In this document: positions 8,996 to 18,826 of the stretch, piece by piece
Layout: every line of letters starts with the position of its first letter
Position numbering within the stretch: position 1 is the stretch's first letter
Assembly (NCBI RefSeq): GCF_001931485.1
Contig: NZ_MSDV01000026.1
Span: 215,596 to 279,595, forward strand
Reading direction: 5' to 3'
Source: Burkholderia sp. SRS-W-2-2016
Lineage (GTDB): Bacteria > Pseudomonadota > Gammaproteobacteria > Burkholderiales > Burkholderiaceae
Length of the DNA: 64,000 nucleotides
Program-made: the position numbers and the translations under genes
The notes under the pieces: model-generated
Databases searched by the model: none
The model's input: only the letters and a program-made list of their open reading frames with translations
Told to the model about the DNA's origin: nothing

Positions 8996-10234
8996 TCAGA
9001 AGCGATGACTGATGCCGAGCCGCACGCCGACCTGATGATTGGTCGCCGACGGGGTTTGTCCGGTGATGTACGCGACCGCGGGCTGATTCAGCGAGTCGTG
9101 TCCGGACGCGCGCTGATAAGCGACGATCACGTACACGTCGGTGCGCTTGGACAGGAAATAGTCGGTGCCCGCCTGCACCTGGTTGTAGCTCGCGCTGCCG
9201 GCGTTATCCGCGCCGGAGTTGTGCGAGTACATGTACGCGACACCGGCCAGCAACGCCGGCGTGATCTGGTAGCGCAAGTTGACTTCCGCGTTATTGAACG
9301 TCGCGGTGCCCGAGTAGCCGAACGGATTCGGCCCGGACGGCGAACCCAAGCCGCGGAACTGCACGTTCGAATAGATCAGCCCGAGCGAGGCTTGACCCAG
9401 TTGATACGACGCGGCCGCGCTGGCGATCTGCGTGGTCGACGCGGACGCGTAGCCCGCATAGATCGGATTGGACTGCGGCGACGTTGCCGAGCCGACGCTG
9501 CCGAGGTTGTTGCTGGCCGCCGTCGTGCCCGCATTCGGATTGGTGCCGTAGAACGACAGGTTCGGATTGCGCGCATTCAGATAGGCGGCCCCCAGCGCGA
9601 ACGACCCGGTGTGATAACCGACGCCGGCCGACCACACCTGGTTGCGTCCGACGCTGCCCGGCACGCCGCCGAAGCTATACACGCCGCTGAAACGGAATCC
9701 CGCGTAATCGACGCTGCTGAACTTGACCGAGTTGTTGATACGGCGCGTGTTCAGCGTATTGTCGACGTCACCCGCGTGCGCGCCGAAATAACCGGCCCAC
9801 GCGGCGCCGGACAGGAACGGCTGGATGAAGTCGACGACCGAGTCGTATTGGCGGCCGAGCGTGACGGCACCGTACGGACTTTGCATCCCCACATAGGCCT
9901 GGCGTCCGAACAACGCGCCGCCCTGTGCGAGCGTGCCGTTGGTGATCGAAAAACCGTTCTCCAATACAAAGATCGCCTTGAGCCCACCGCCCAGATCCTC
10001 GCTGCCGCGCAGACCAAAACGGCTGCCGCGAATGCCGCCGGTCGCGCCGTCCTGGAACGAGTACTGTTGCTTGCCCTGCAAGCCGGCGGCGCTGCGGCCG
10101 GTCTGCACATTGCTGATGTAGTTCAGACCGGCATCGATCACGCCGTATAGCGTGACACTGCTTTGCGCGTGACTCGAAGCCGCGACGAGCAGCAGACTCG
10201 CCGCGACCAGGCGGGCGATGGGACGGGCATTCAT
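8996..10234 (-). CDS. Gram-negative trimeric porin (OmpC-like)
   Basis: 412-residue outer-membrane general porin. The signal peptide is Ala/Leu-rich and ends SSHA|QSSVTLYG near residue 24. The mature protein has alternating beta strands, the RGSRFGLRGSEDLGGG strand and the GRQAYVG/GRQYDS pair typical of betaproteobacterial porins, ending with an aromatic residue (SHRF), as required for assembly. It lies between the FMN dehydrogenase gene and palindrome A4, so it is probably the outer-membrane entry route for the module's substrate. An ATG after AGGAGACAC is the start. Confidence 0.95.
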   Translation of the reverse strand: MNARPIARLVAASLLLVAASSHAQSSVTLYGVIDAGLNYISNVQTGRSAAGLQGKQQYSFQDGATGGIRGSRFGLRGSEDLGGGLKAIFVLENGFSITNGTLAQGGALFGRQAYVGMQSPYGAVTLGRQYDSVVDFIQPFLSGAAWAGYFGAHAGDVDNTLNTRRINNSVKFSSVDYAGFRFSGVYSFGGVPGSVGRNQVWSAGVGYHTGSFALGAAYLNARNPNLSFYGTNPNAGTTAASNNLGSVGSATSPQSNPIYAGYASASTTQIASAAASYQLGQASLGLIYSNVQFRGLGSPSGPNPFGYSGTATFNNAEVNLRYQITPALLAGVAYMYSHNSGADNAGSASYNQVQAGTDYFLSKRTDVYVIVAYQRASGHDSLNQPAVAYITGQTPSATNHQVGVRLGISHRF

Positions 10235-10375
10235 GGGTGTCTCCTGATACTTTTTAGTTTGGATGTCTGATTAATATCGCAATCGCGCCGGCGGCTTGGG
10301 GCTGCTGTGTGCGTCGATCGCTTCAGGAAACGATAGCGTGCCGGTCTGCTCGATAAAAGAGCTCGCGCATTGGCG

Positions 10376-10392
10376 GTTTCACATGTTGAATT
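10376..10392. promoter_or_regulatory. Palindromic operator A4 in a divergent promoter region
   Basis: GTTTCACATGTTGAATT lies between the porin (starting 142 bp away on -) and the aldolase (130 bp away on +). It shares GTTTCACATGTTGAA with A2. It could control both directions. Confidence 0.65.
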
Positions 10393-10521
10393 TGTTCTGC
10401 GCGGCGGCTCGTGCGTGCGGTGAAACGGCACGCCACAATAGAATCGCCGGCGCGTTTATCGCGTTTATCGCGTTTTATCGCATGAACGAGCCGCATTCCG
10501 ACTCTCCTGGGGACCTTAGCC

Positions 10522-11301
10522 ATGCTGATCAACACAGACCAACTTTCGACAGTCCGTGACCTCGTCTCAGACGCGGAATGGGACATGCGGGTGAACCTCG
10601 CCGCCTGCTATCGGCTGATGCCGCATTTCGGGCTCAGCGATCTGATCTACAACCACATCACCGCGCGCGTGCCCGGCGACGAAGAACGGATTCTGATCAA
10701 CCCGTACGGCTATATGTACGAAGAGGTGACCGCATCGAGCCTGCTGACGATCGATCTGGAAGGCAATGAATTGCTCAATCCGCTAGCGGGCATCTATGGG
10801 GTGAACCGCGCGGGATATGTGATTCACAGTGCGGTGCACGCGGCGCGCCCGGACGTCAAATGCGTGATTCACACGCATAGTCGCGCGAGTATGGCGATCG
10901 GCGCGCTCAAATGCGGGCTGCTGCCTTTGACGCAAACCGCGATGCGCTTCGGGACCGTCGCGTATCACGACTACCAGGGTGTCGCGGTCGATCTCGACGA
11001 ACGCGCGTCGCTCGCGCGGGATCTCGGCGAGGCCGAGGTGATGGTGTTGCGCAATCATGGGTTGCTGGTTGCGAGCGCGTCGATTGCGCAGGCGTTCAAC
11101 GCCGCATACTGGTTCGAGAACGCGTGCCGCGCGCAGGTCGATGCGATGTCGTGCCAGCAGGAACTGCATTTTCCGACCGCCGACGTGATCGGCAAGACCA
11201 ATCACCTGTACAAGCCGGCGACGCGGCGGCCGTATGGAGAGATGGAATGGCCGGCGATGCTGCGATTTCTCGATCGGCGGGATCAGTCGTATCGGACTTA
11301 G
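10522..11301 (+). CDS. Class II aldolase/adducin family protein
   Basis: 259-residue zinc aldolase/epimerase fold. Likely ligands are the histidines in CVIHTHSRAS near residue 116 and the later RNHGLLV near 178. The N-terminal Asn-His in LIYNHITARVPGD is typical of the family. Members cleave or decarboxylate sugar-acid phosphates or related hydroxy acids, often as L-fuculose- or 3-oxo-tetronate-type enzymes. No sugar-acid kinase gene is nearby, so a non-phosphorylated substrate is possible. It is transcribed divergently from the porin across operator A4, placing it in the same regulon. Confidence 0.88.
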   Translation: MLINTDQLSTVRDLVSDAEWDMRVNLAACYRLMPHFGLSDLIYNHITARVPGDEERILINPYGYMYEEVTASSLLTIDLEGNELLNPLAGIYGVNRAGYVIHSAVHAARPDVKCVIHTHSRASMAIGALKCGLLPLTQTAMRFGTVAYHDYQGVAVDLDERASLARDLGEAEVMVLRNHGLLVASASIAQAFNAAYWFENACRAQVDAMSCQQELHFPTADVIGKTNHLYKPATRRPYGEMEWPAMLRFLDRRDQSYRT

Positions 11302-11483
11302 GCGATGCTGGCAGGGAGGAGATGTATTTCGTGATCCTGCCTGCTGATGAATGAAAACATCACGAATGGTTTGCACTGTATCGCGATGATGAGATGATCG
11401 ACCCACTGCGTTGCTGCGCACCCAAACCACTGCTGCGGGTAACTCAGGGCTTAACTCATACGGAACAAACGAGGTCATCGCGC

Positions 11484-11762
11484 ATGGCAATACTTGTCCG
11501 TAGGCTATTCAGGATCGGGCTGTGCATCGGGTTGCTTGTTTTTTCAGTTCGTTATATCCCGCGGTCAAACGAATGGACACTAGCCGAAACGCGCACATGG
11601 GTTCGTGCGTCGGACTGGCTCGGTGTTGAAAATCCAGACGACTTGTATTTGGCGGTGTGGCTGGCAATTGAACTGATCGTCGCAGGGCTTGCCTATTTGG
11701 CGATCATCAATCTATGGCGGCTCTATCGCCGCAAAAACGTCACGAGAAAAGACGCCGAGTGA
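11484..11762 (+). CDS. Small two-helix membrane protein, function unknown
   Basis: 92 residues. A basic N-terminus leads into a hydrophobic segment (about residues 8-24), followed by a polar Trp/Glu-rich loop of about 30 residues. A second hydrophobic segment lies at about 57-78 and the tail is strongly basic (LYRRKNVTRK). I recognise no family. The start at 11484 follows a GAGG; a 30-residue longer reading frame exists but lacks a ribosome site. The local sequence is visibly less GC-rich than its neighbours, suggesting separate ancestry. No operon partner is evident. Confidence 0.55.
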   Translation: MAILVRRLFRIGLCIGLLVFSVRYIPRSNEWTLAETRTWVRASDWLGVENPDDLYLAVWLAIELIVAGLAYLAIINLWRLYRRKNVTRKDAE

Positions 11763-12164
11763 GTGTCACGCAGCGCTGCCGCTTGCGCGACTGATGAGCA
11801 GGACCAGCGGACCCGCATCGCACGGTTCGCGTCTTGTACGAGACCGAGCAGCAAACCGGGCGCCTCGACGCTCGGTTGCAAAAATTACGCGTTGTAAGGC
11901 GCCCAGGCGCAACCTTCCGACCCTTACGCTAAGCGGCCCACCGCCCCAATTGCCGCTAGAAGCAGCCGACCGCAGCCGGATCGAGATCGCGGGAACAGGA
12001 AATGCACAGCTGCGCGAGCTAGCCGAACGTGTACCGCTTCATCGCGCGACGCCGCGCGCATCGACGCCTCCGACTACTGCTGGCGATCGCCAATCACCCG
12101 CTGCCGCCGTCGATTCACGCCAACAGCAGGCCGCCAACCCGATCCCATCCAGTCAGGAAATCTT
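11763..12164. other. Gap without a recognisable gene
   Basis: About 400 bases between two small envelope proteins. Short open frames occur on both strands but have low-complexity Arg/Pro/Ala composition and no ribosome sites. I see no RNA gene or terminator. Confidence 0.5.
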
Positions 12165-12317
12165 ATGAAATCAGCTCTATACCGCCAGTTGCTGGCAAGC
12201 GCGCTCACACTCGCCATCGCCGCGCTATGCGCGGGCTGCAAACCGTCCGATAAAGCGGGCGGTCCCGCCAATGCGGATTCGGCGGCGAGCAGTTCGCCGT
12301 CCGCCGCCAGCCAGTGA
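12165..12317 (+). CDS. Small lipoprotein (about 50 residues)
   Basis: An ATG preceded by AGGAAATCTT opens a 50-codon frame. The product has a basic N-terminus, a hydrophobic core LLASALTLAIAALCAGC, and a cysteine at residue 25 fitting a lipobox (Ala-Gly-Cys, with an atypical Cys at -3). The mature part is only about 26 residues, rich in Ser, Ala and Pro, as in small entericidin-like or ORFan lipoproteins. No homologue is recognised. It is convergent with the glucose dehydrogenase gene. The good ribosome site and clean signal architecture argue that it is real despite its size. Confidence 0.6.
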   Translation: MKSALYRQLLASALTLAIAALCAGCKPSDKAGGPANADSAASSSPSAASQ

Positions 12318-12406
12318 CAAATGCGCAACCGCACAAAACGCATGCCTAGCCGGCCATGACCTGCCCGTGACAAACCAGCAATGACAAAACGCAGCTCCAC
12401 CAACCC

Positions 12407-12433
12407 GCGTGGACGGAACACCTCCGTCCACGC
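12407..12433. terminator. Strong hairpin between convergent genes
   Basis: GCGTGGACGG and CCGTCCACGC form a perfect 10-bp stem with a 7-base loop, 22 bp beyond the PQQ dehydrogenase stop. There is no T tract on either side, so the terminator role is inferred from position. Confidence 0.5.
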
Positions 12434-12454
12434 AGAGCAAGCCCACTACCCCAG

Positions 12455-14965
12455 TTACTTCTCCGGCAACGCATAAGCAATCACGTAATCGCCGAGCTTG
12501 GTCCCAAACGAGCCGTGACCGCCGGCGGCAATCACCACAAACTGCCGCCCGTTGACCGAATAGCTCATCGGCGTGGCCTGACCGCCGGCAGGCAGACGCG
12601 CCTGCCACAACAACTGGCCGTTGTTCACGTCGAAGCCGCGAATGTAGTTATCGGCGGTCGCGCCGATAAACGCGACGCCGCCCGCCGTGATGATCGGGCC
12701 GCCGAGCATCGGCATCCCCATCCTGAACGGCAGCGGCAGCGGCGAGCTGTCCCGCACCGTGCCGATCCGCTGTTTCCACACAATCTGATTGGTGCGCAGA
12801 TCGACCGCCGAAATGAAGCCCCACGCCGGCTGCTTGCACGGCAGGCCGAACGGCGACAGGAACGGATTCAGCGTGACGCCGAACGGCACCCCGTATTGCG
12901 GCTGAATCCCCGTTTCGGTGCCCGAACCTTTCGCGCCCGGTTCCGGTTCGAGCGGATTGCCCGGGCCGCGCGGCACCAGCCGCGACACGAACGGCAGCGC
13001 GATCGGATTGGCGATCGCGATCTGCCGGTCGGTATCGACCGCGATGCCGCCCCACTCGAACATGCCGAGATTGCCCGGGAACACCAGCGTGCCCTGCTCC
13101 GACGGCGGCGTGAACGTGCCTTCATAACGCAGCTTGTGGAACATGATCCGGCACACCAGCTGGTCGTACATCGTCGCGCCCCACATGTCGGCATCGGTGA
13201 GGTCCTTCGACGGCCGGAACGTCAGCCCGGAGAACGGCTGGGTCGGCGACACATGATCGCCCGGCGCCGCGCCCTGCGGGACCGGACGCTCGGGCGCCGG
13301 CACCACCGGCGCACCCGTGCGGCGGTCGAGCACGAACAGGTTGCCGGTCTTGGCCGGCACGTACACGACCGGCACCGCGTTGCCTTTCGCGTCGGTGATG
13401 TCCGCGAGCGTCGGTTGCGCCGGCACGTCCATGTCCCACAGATCGTGGTGCACCGTCTGATAGAACCACGCGAGTTTGCCCGTCGATGCGTGCAGCGCCA
13501 GCAGGCCGCTCGCGAAGCGCTCCTGTTCCGGCGTGCGATTGCCGCCCCAGATGTCCGGCGTGGTCACGCCCATCGGCAGATACACGAGATCGAGCTTCGG
13601 ATCGTACGCGGCCGGCGCCCACGAATTCGGCGACGTCAGCGTGTAGTGACCGCCTTCCGGCGGATTCTGATTCGGGTCTTTCGCGCCCGGGTCGAACACC
13701 CACAGCAGCTCGCCGGAGCGCACGTCGAAGCCGCGAATCACGCCGGACGCCTCGCGCGTCGAATAGTTGTCCTCGACCGCGCCCGCGACCACGATCACGT
13801 TGTTCGTGATGACCGGCGGCGAAGTCGGCTCGTACATGCCGGGTGTGGTCACCGGCTGGCGATGCTGGAGGTCGAGGTCGCCGTCGTGGGCGAAGCCTTT
13901 GCACAGCTCGCCGGTGTCGGCATCGAGCGCGTACAGGTGGCCGTCGTTGACCGGCAGGTAGATGCGGCGCATGCACGACCCGGCGTTCGCGGCGGCCGCG
14001 GTGGTCGCAGCGGGCGCCGATGCGGGTTGCTCGGCGGGCGTGGCGGCCGAGGCGGTCTGCTGATCGGGTGCCGCCGCCGATGCCGCCTGCTGATCCGGCG
14101 CCGCAGCAGATGCGCCCGACGCATTAGCAGCAGCCGGCTCGCCGCCCGCCGCCGACAGATCGACAAACGACACCCCACGGCACGTCACATGCTGGAACGA
14201 CGGATCGGGCTTGAGCTTCGGATCGAACTTCCACTTCAGCTTGCCGGTGCGCGCATCCAACGCCCACAGAATCTGGTGCGGCGAACACAGGAACAGCGTC
14301 TCGCCGATCTTGATCGGCGTGACTTCGTTGGTGATCTCGACCGGGTCGTTCGGGCCTTTGTTATCGCCGGTGCGGAAGGTCCACGCGACCTGCAGGTCCC
14401 GCACGTTGGCGGGCGTGATCTGGGTCAGCGGCGAATAGCGGGTGCCGGCCTGGGTGCGCGCATAGGCGGGCCAGTCGGCGGCGCTGTCGCCGGTCTCGGC
14501 GGGACCCGCCGACGCCGCGGCGAAGCTGCCGTTGACCGTCTGCGGATCGTTGAAGTGCGCGTAGACCAGCACGCCGGCCCACACGGCCAACGCGACGACC
14601 AGCGAGCCGATGCCGAGCCCGCGCGAGCCCTCCATCCGCCAGCTGACCAGCAGCAGAAGCCACACGCCGAACACGACCAGCACGCCGGAGCGCGGCGCCA
14701 GCGCCCAGAAGTCGGAGCCCGACTCCCACAATCCCCACACCGCGGTGGCGATCAGCACGAGCGCATACAGCACCAGCGCGGCAGACTGGCGCTTATGCAG
14801 CAACCACGTGACGACCGCGAGCACCAGCCCGGTGATCAGGTAGTACCACGAACCGCCTATCGCAATCAGCCATGCCCCGCCGATCACCAGGTACAACGAA
14901 GTGAGCGCGAGGAACACGAGTGAGATGCCGCCGACGACTGCTGACCACCTGGACTGTCTCGACAT
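12455..14965 (-). CDS. gcd: Membrane-bound PQQ-dependent glucose dehydrogenase family protein
   Basis: 836-residue quinoprotein. The first ~140 residues hold about five membrane helices, including GGSWYYLITG. The rest is a periplasmic eight-bladed propeller with repeated W-type motifs: ALDARTGKLKWKF, RRIYLPVNDGHLYALDADTGELC, FYQTVHHDLWDMDVPAQP and GQATPMSYSVNGRQFVV. It oxidises aldoses in the periplasm and reduces ubiquinone. Relatives include quinate/shikimate dehydrogenases, so glucose is likely but not proven. Residues about 270-328 are an Ala-rich repeat insert absent from the second copy at 20.6 kb. It lies downstream of a LysR gene, separated by 516 bp. Confidence 0.9.
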   Translation of the reverse strand: MSRQSRWSAVVGGISLVFLALTSLYLVIGGAWLIAIGGSWYYLITGLVLAVVTWLLHKRQSAALVLYALVLIATAVWGLWESGSDFWALAPRSGVLVVFGVWLLLLVSWRMEGSRGLGIGSLVVALAVWAGVLVYAHFNDPQTVNGSFAAASAGPAETGDSAADWPAYARTQAGTRYSPLTQITPANVRDLQVAWTFRTGDNKGPNDPVEITNEVTPIKIGETLFLCSPHQILWALDARTGKLKWKFDPKLKPDPSFQHVTCRGVSFVDLSAAGGEPAAANASGASAAAPDQQAASAAAPDQQTASAATPAEQPASAPAATTAAAANAGSCMRRIYLPVNDGHLYALDADTGELCKGFAHDGDLDLQHRQPVTTPGMYEPTSPPVITNNVIVVAGAVEDNYSTREASGVIRGFDVRSGELLWVFDPGAKDPNQNPPEGGHYTLTSPNSWAPAAYDPKLDLVYLPMGVTTPDIWGGNRTPEQERFASGLLALHASTGKLAWFYQTVHHDLWDMDVPAQPTLADITDAKGNAVPVVYVPAKTGNLFVLDRRTGAPVVPAPERPVPQGAAPGDHVSPTQPFSGLTFRPSKDLTDADMWGATMYDQLVCRIMFHKLRYEGTFTPPSEQGTLVFPGNLGMFEWGGIAVDTDRQIAIANPIALPFVSRLVPRGPGNPLEPEPGAKGSGTETGIQPQYGVPFGVTLNPFLSPFGLPCKQPAWGFISAVDLRTNQIVWKQRIGTVRDSSPLPLPFRMGMPMLGGPIITAGGVAFIGATADNYIRGFDVNNGQLLWQARLPAGGQATPMSYSVNGRQFVVIAAGGHGSFGTKLGDYVIAYALPEK
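13980..14157 (-). repeat. Ala/Pro/Gln tandem repeat inside the PQQ dehydrogenase
   Basis: The encoded segment contains about 3.5 copies of a 10-residue unit of the form ASAAAPDQQA, followed by Ala/Thr-rich sequence. It sits just before the conserved CMRRIY strand. The paralogue at 20.6 kb has only a short linker at this point. Likely a surface loop expanded by replication slippage. Confidence 0.75.
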
Positions 14966-15481
14966 GATGAACGTCCATCCTTGACAAGAAAAAACGTGAG
15001 CGCATCGGTAGCAAAGCGTGAGCCCGGACCGCGCGGCCGATGCCGACCGGCTAATCCGTGCTGCCGTTGCCTGCTGCTTGCCGCCGCCTGCTACAGCTTG
15101 TTTGCTACAGCTTGCTAGCGCAAGCGGATGCGACGAAGCGCTGTTGCTCTGCCGACGCAGGCGGATCGCGAACGCTATGCGTCCCGCTTACGTGCTGCAA
15201 ATAGCGCCATGGGCGTGGCCCGTTGTGTGATCGTTGTATTCTGCGAGACCGGACGTGTCAAGTTTGCCGAGCTTGTGTGTCGGCGTTGTGGAGGGTGGCC
15301 GATGAGGTCGTCGAGTGCGGTTTCGACGAGCAATTCCGCTTGCCGAACACGAATGCACCGCGCGGTTCGTAATGAACGCAGCGACTGCGTCACCGCGAAT
15401 CGTTAGCTTTCCTTTCGATTTTATTCGAGCGCCGGATTGCAGCATCGCGTGCGTATCGAACCGTTTCGAACAGCGTCACGC
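14966..15481. other. Intergenic region, no supported gene
   Basis: 516 bp between a LysR gene and the PQQ dehydrogenase start. It contains a direct repeat of GCTACAGCTTG followed by a small hairpin GCTTGC-TAGC-GCAAGC near 15110-15125. Open frames here lack ribosome sites and family resemblance. The dehydrogenase promoter should lie in its left part. Confidence 0.5.
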
Positions 15482-16345
15482 TCAACGCTGCAACTCGGCC
15501 ACGATCCGTTCCGCCAGAAAATCGCACGGCGGACGTTTCGACGCCGCACTGCGCGCGAGCACCACTTCGAGACTGCCGATCTCGGGCAAGCCATGCGCCT
15601 GCCCCAACAGCGTGAAATGCGACGGCACCGCGCATTTGGCCAGCGGCGTGATCGCGAGCCCGGCTTCGGCCATCGTCAGCAGCCCGAGCAAGCTCGGACT
15701 TTCATACGAGGTCCGGTAGCTGATGCGCGCCTGTTCGAGGCTATGGATCGCCTTCTCGCGCGCGACGCTGCCCGGCAGAAACACCGCGATCGGCAGCGGC
15801 CGTTCGCGCCAGATCTCGGTCTCGCCGGGCGCGGCGGCCCACACCATCGGCTCGTGACGCAGAAACTCGCCGTGCAGCCCCTTGACCCGCGTCGCGCAGA
15901 CGAGGTCGACGGTGCCTTCCTTGAGCATCGGTTGCAGCGCGACGCTGGGCAGGCCGATCACCTGGATCTCCACCTTCGGATAGGTGGCCGAGAATTTCTT
16001 CAGGATCGGCGGGAACAGCGACGACGCGTAATCGTCCGGCACGCCGATCACCACGCGGCCCGTCACATCGGGGCGCACCACCGCCGCCCACGCTTCGTCG
16101 CGCAACGCGAGCATCCGGCGCGCATAGGTCAGCAGCACCTCGCCCTCCTGGGTCGGCACCACGCTGCGCGGGTGGCGGATGAACAGCGTTTTGCCGAGCA
16201 CCGTCTCCAGCGCGCGGATCTGCATGCTCACCGCCGACTGCGACCGATGCACGAGTTTGGCCGCGCCGCTGATCGTGCCGGCGTCGGCGACGGCGACCAT
16301 CATCGACAGCACATCGAGGTCTAAGGCTCTGATTTCAGTTGGCAT
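15482..16345 (-). CDS. LysR family transcriptional regulator
   Basis: 287 residues. The N-terminal winged helix spans about residues 8-67 with the LysR signature GTISGAAKLVHRSQSAVSMQI and RALETVLGKTLF. The C-terminal effector domain begins about residue 95 (GRVVIGVPDDYASSLFP). It is divergent from the alpha/beta hydrolase gene, its most likely target. A GGTT-n11-AACC dyad, fitting the LysR T-n11-A rule, lies immediately upstream of its start. The effector is unknown. Confidence 0.9.
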   Translation of the reverse strand: MPTEIRALDLDVLSMMVAVADAGTISGAAKLVHRSQSAVSMQIRALETVLGKTLFIRHPRSVVPTQEGEVLLTYARRMLALRDEAWAAVVRPDVTGRVVIGVPDDYASSLFPPILKKFSATYPKVEIQVIGLPSVALQPMLKEGTVDLVCATRVKGLHGEFLRHEPMVWAAAPGETEIWRERPLPIAVFLPGSVAREKAIHSLEQARISYRTSYESPSLLGLLTMAEAGLAITPLAKCAVPSHFTLLGQAHGLPEIGSLEVVLARSAASKRPPCDFLAERIVAELQR

Positions 16346-16348
16346 TCT

Positions 16349-16367
16349 GGTTATCCATCAGAAAACC
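16349..16367. promoter_or_regulatory. Candidate LysR binding site (GGTT-n11-AACC)
   Basis: An inverted repeat in the 97-bp divergent region between LysR and the hydrolase gene. It is very close to the LysR start, which would suit autorepression. Single occurrence, so weak. Confidence 0.35.
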
Positions 16368-16442
16368 TGAACGATACCATCAATATTATGCGATTCTCAT
16401 TGTGGTTGCGGTGCAGCATAGTGTCGAAAAGGAAAACCCACG

Positions 16443-17306
16443 ATGAACGCACGCACCCCGCACTCCACCCTCGCCCTGGCCGGCGCCGACTCCATGCCGT
16501 CGTTCGTCACGACCGCTTCGAGCCTCTCGGTGCCCTACGTCGAGTCCGGCCAGGGGGAACCGATGGTGTTCATCCACGGCTCGTTGTGCGACTACCGCTA
16601 CTGGGACCCGCAGCTTGCATCGCTCGGCGAACAGTTCCACTGCTTCGCGCCGAGTCTCGGCCACTACTGGCCCGAAGCCGATGCGTACGGCCGCGACGAG
16701 TTCAGCTGGGAAGCGCACGTCGCCGAAGTCGCCGAGTTCATCGTTGCGCTCGACCTCGCGCCCGTGCACCTGGTCGGCCACTCGCGCGGCGGCTGTGTCG
16801 CGTTTCACCTCGCGCGCGAACATCCGCGCCTCGTCAAGACGCTGACGCTGGCCGATCCCGGCGGCCCGCTGCAATCGCCCGTGCAGCACACGCCGGCCAC
16901 GATGCCGGCGGCCACCAACGCGCTGCGCGCACGCGTCGCGGAACTGGTCCACCAGGGCGAATTCGACACCGGCCTGCAGATGTTCGTCGATTCGGTCAGC
17001 ATGCCGGGGTTCTGGCAAAAGAGCAGCGACAGCTTCCGCCGCATGGCGCTCGACAACGTGCTGACGCTGCCCAAGCAGTTCTGCGATCCGCTGCCGCCGT
17101 ACACGCAGGAAGCCGCGCGCGACATCAAGTGCCGCACGCTGCTGATCGACGGTCAGAAAAGCCCGCGCATGTTCCGCAACAACGTCGACAAACTCGAACA
17201 ATGGATCGAGTTCGCCGAGCGCGAGACGATCACCGGCGCGTCGCACGGGATGAATGTCGCGAATCCCGGCGCGTTCAACCGCGCGCTGAAGGCGTTCGCC
17301 GGCTAA
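16443..17306 (+). CDS. Alpha/beta hydrolase
   Basis: 287-residue hydrolase with FIHGSLCDYRYW as the oxyanion-hole His-Gly region near residue 42. The nucleophile elbow HLVGHSRGG is near residue 107. The C-terminal GASHGMNVANP supplies the catalytic His, and an Asp lies in LLIDGQKSP. The full triad is therefore visible. Relatives include haloperoxidases, epoxide hydrolases and meta-cleavage-product hydrolases; I cannot choose among them. It is divergent from a LysR gene and convergent, by 14 bp, with the aldo/keto reductase. Confidence 0.87.
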   Translation: MNARTPHSTLALAGADSMPSFVTTASSLSVPYVESGQGEPMVFIHGSLCDYRYWDPQLASLGEQFHCFAPSLGHYWPEADAYGRDEFSWEAHVAEVAEFIVALDLAPVHLVGHSRGGCVAFHLAREHPRLVKTLTLADPGGPLQSPVQHTPATMPAATNALRARVAELVHQGEFDTGLQMFVDSVSMPGFWQKSSDSFRRMALDNVLTLPKQFCDPLPPYTQEAARDIKCRTLLIDGQKSPRMFRNNVDKLEQWIEFAERETITGASHGMNVANPGAFNRALKAFAG

Positions 17307-17320
17307 TACCGCGGGCGGTG

Positions 17321-18729
<1,409 letters not shown>

Positions 18730-18774
18730 CGTTGATCCTCCTCGATAACCCGACTACCAATTTAGCAGCTCGGT

Positions 18775-18787
18775 TTTATCGGATAAA
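18775..18787. promoter_or_regulatory. Perfect LysR-type palindrome
   Basis: TTTATC-G-GATAAA, a T-n11-A box, lies midway in the 97-bp divergent region between the cupin and LysR genes. Likely operator of that LysR protein. Confidence 0.6.
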
Positions 18788-18826
18788 GCGCTAGAATCGG
18801 CATGAAGTTAGAAGAAGGACTTATCA

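Noticed and set aside
12515..14923. 802-codon open frame on the + strand opposite the PQQ dehydrogenase
   Set aside because: Arg/His/Ala-rich shadow with no domain resemblance; GC-rich codon bias leaves long antisense frames open. The minus-strand gene has clear PQQ propeller motifs.
15018..15406. Short open frames in the LysR to PQQ dehydrogenase gap
   Set aside because: No ribosome site, no hydrophobic or domain pattern, and overlapping frames of equal length.
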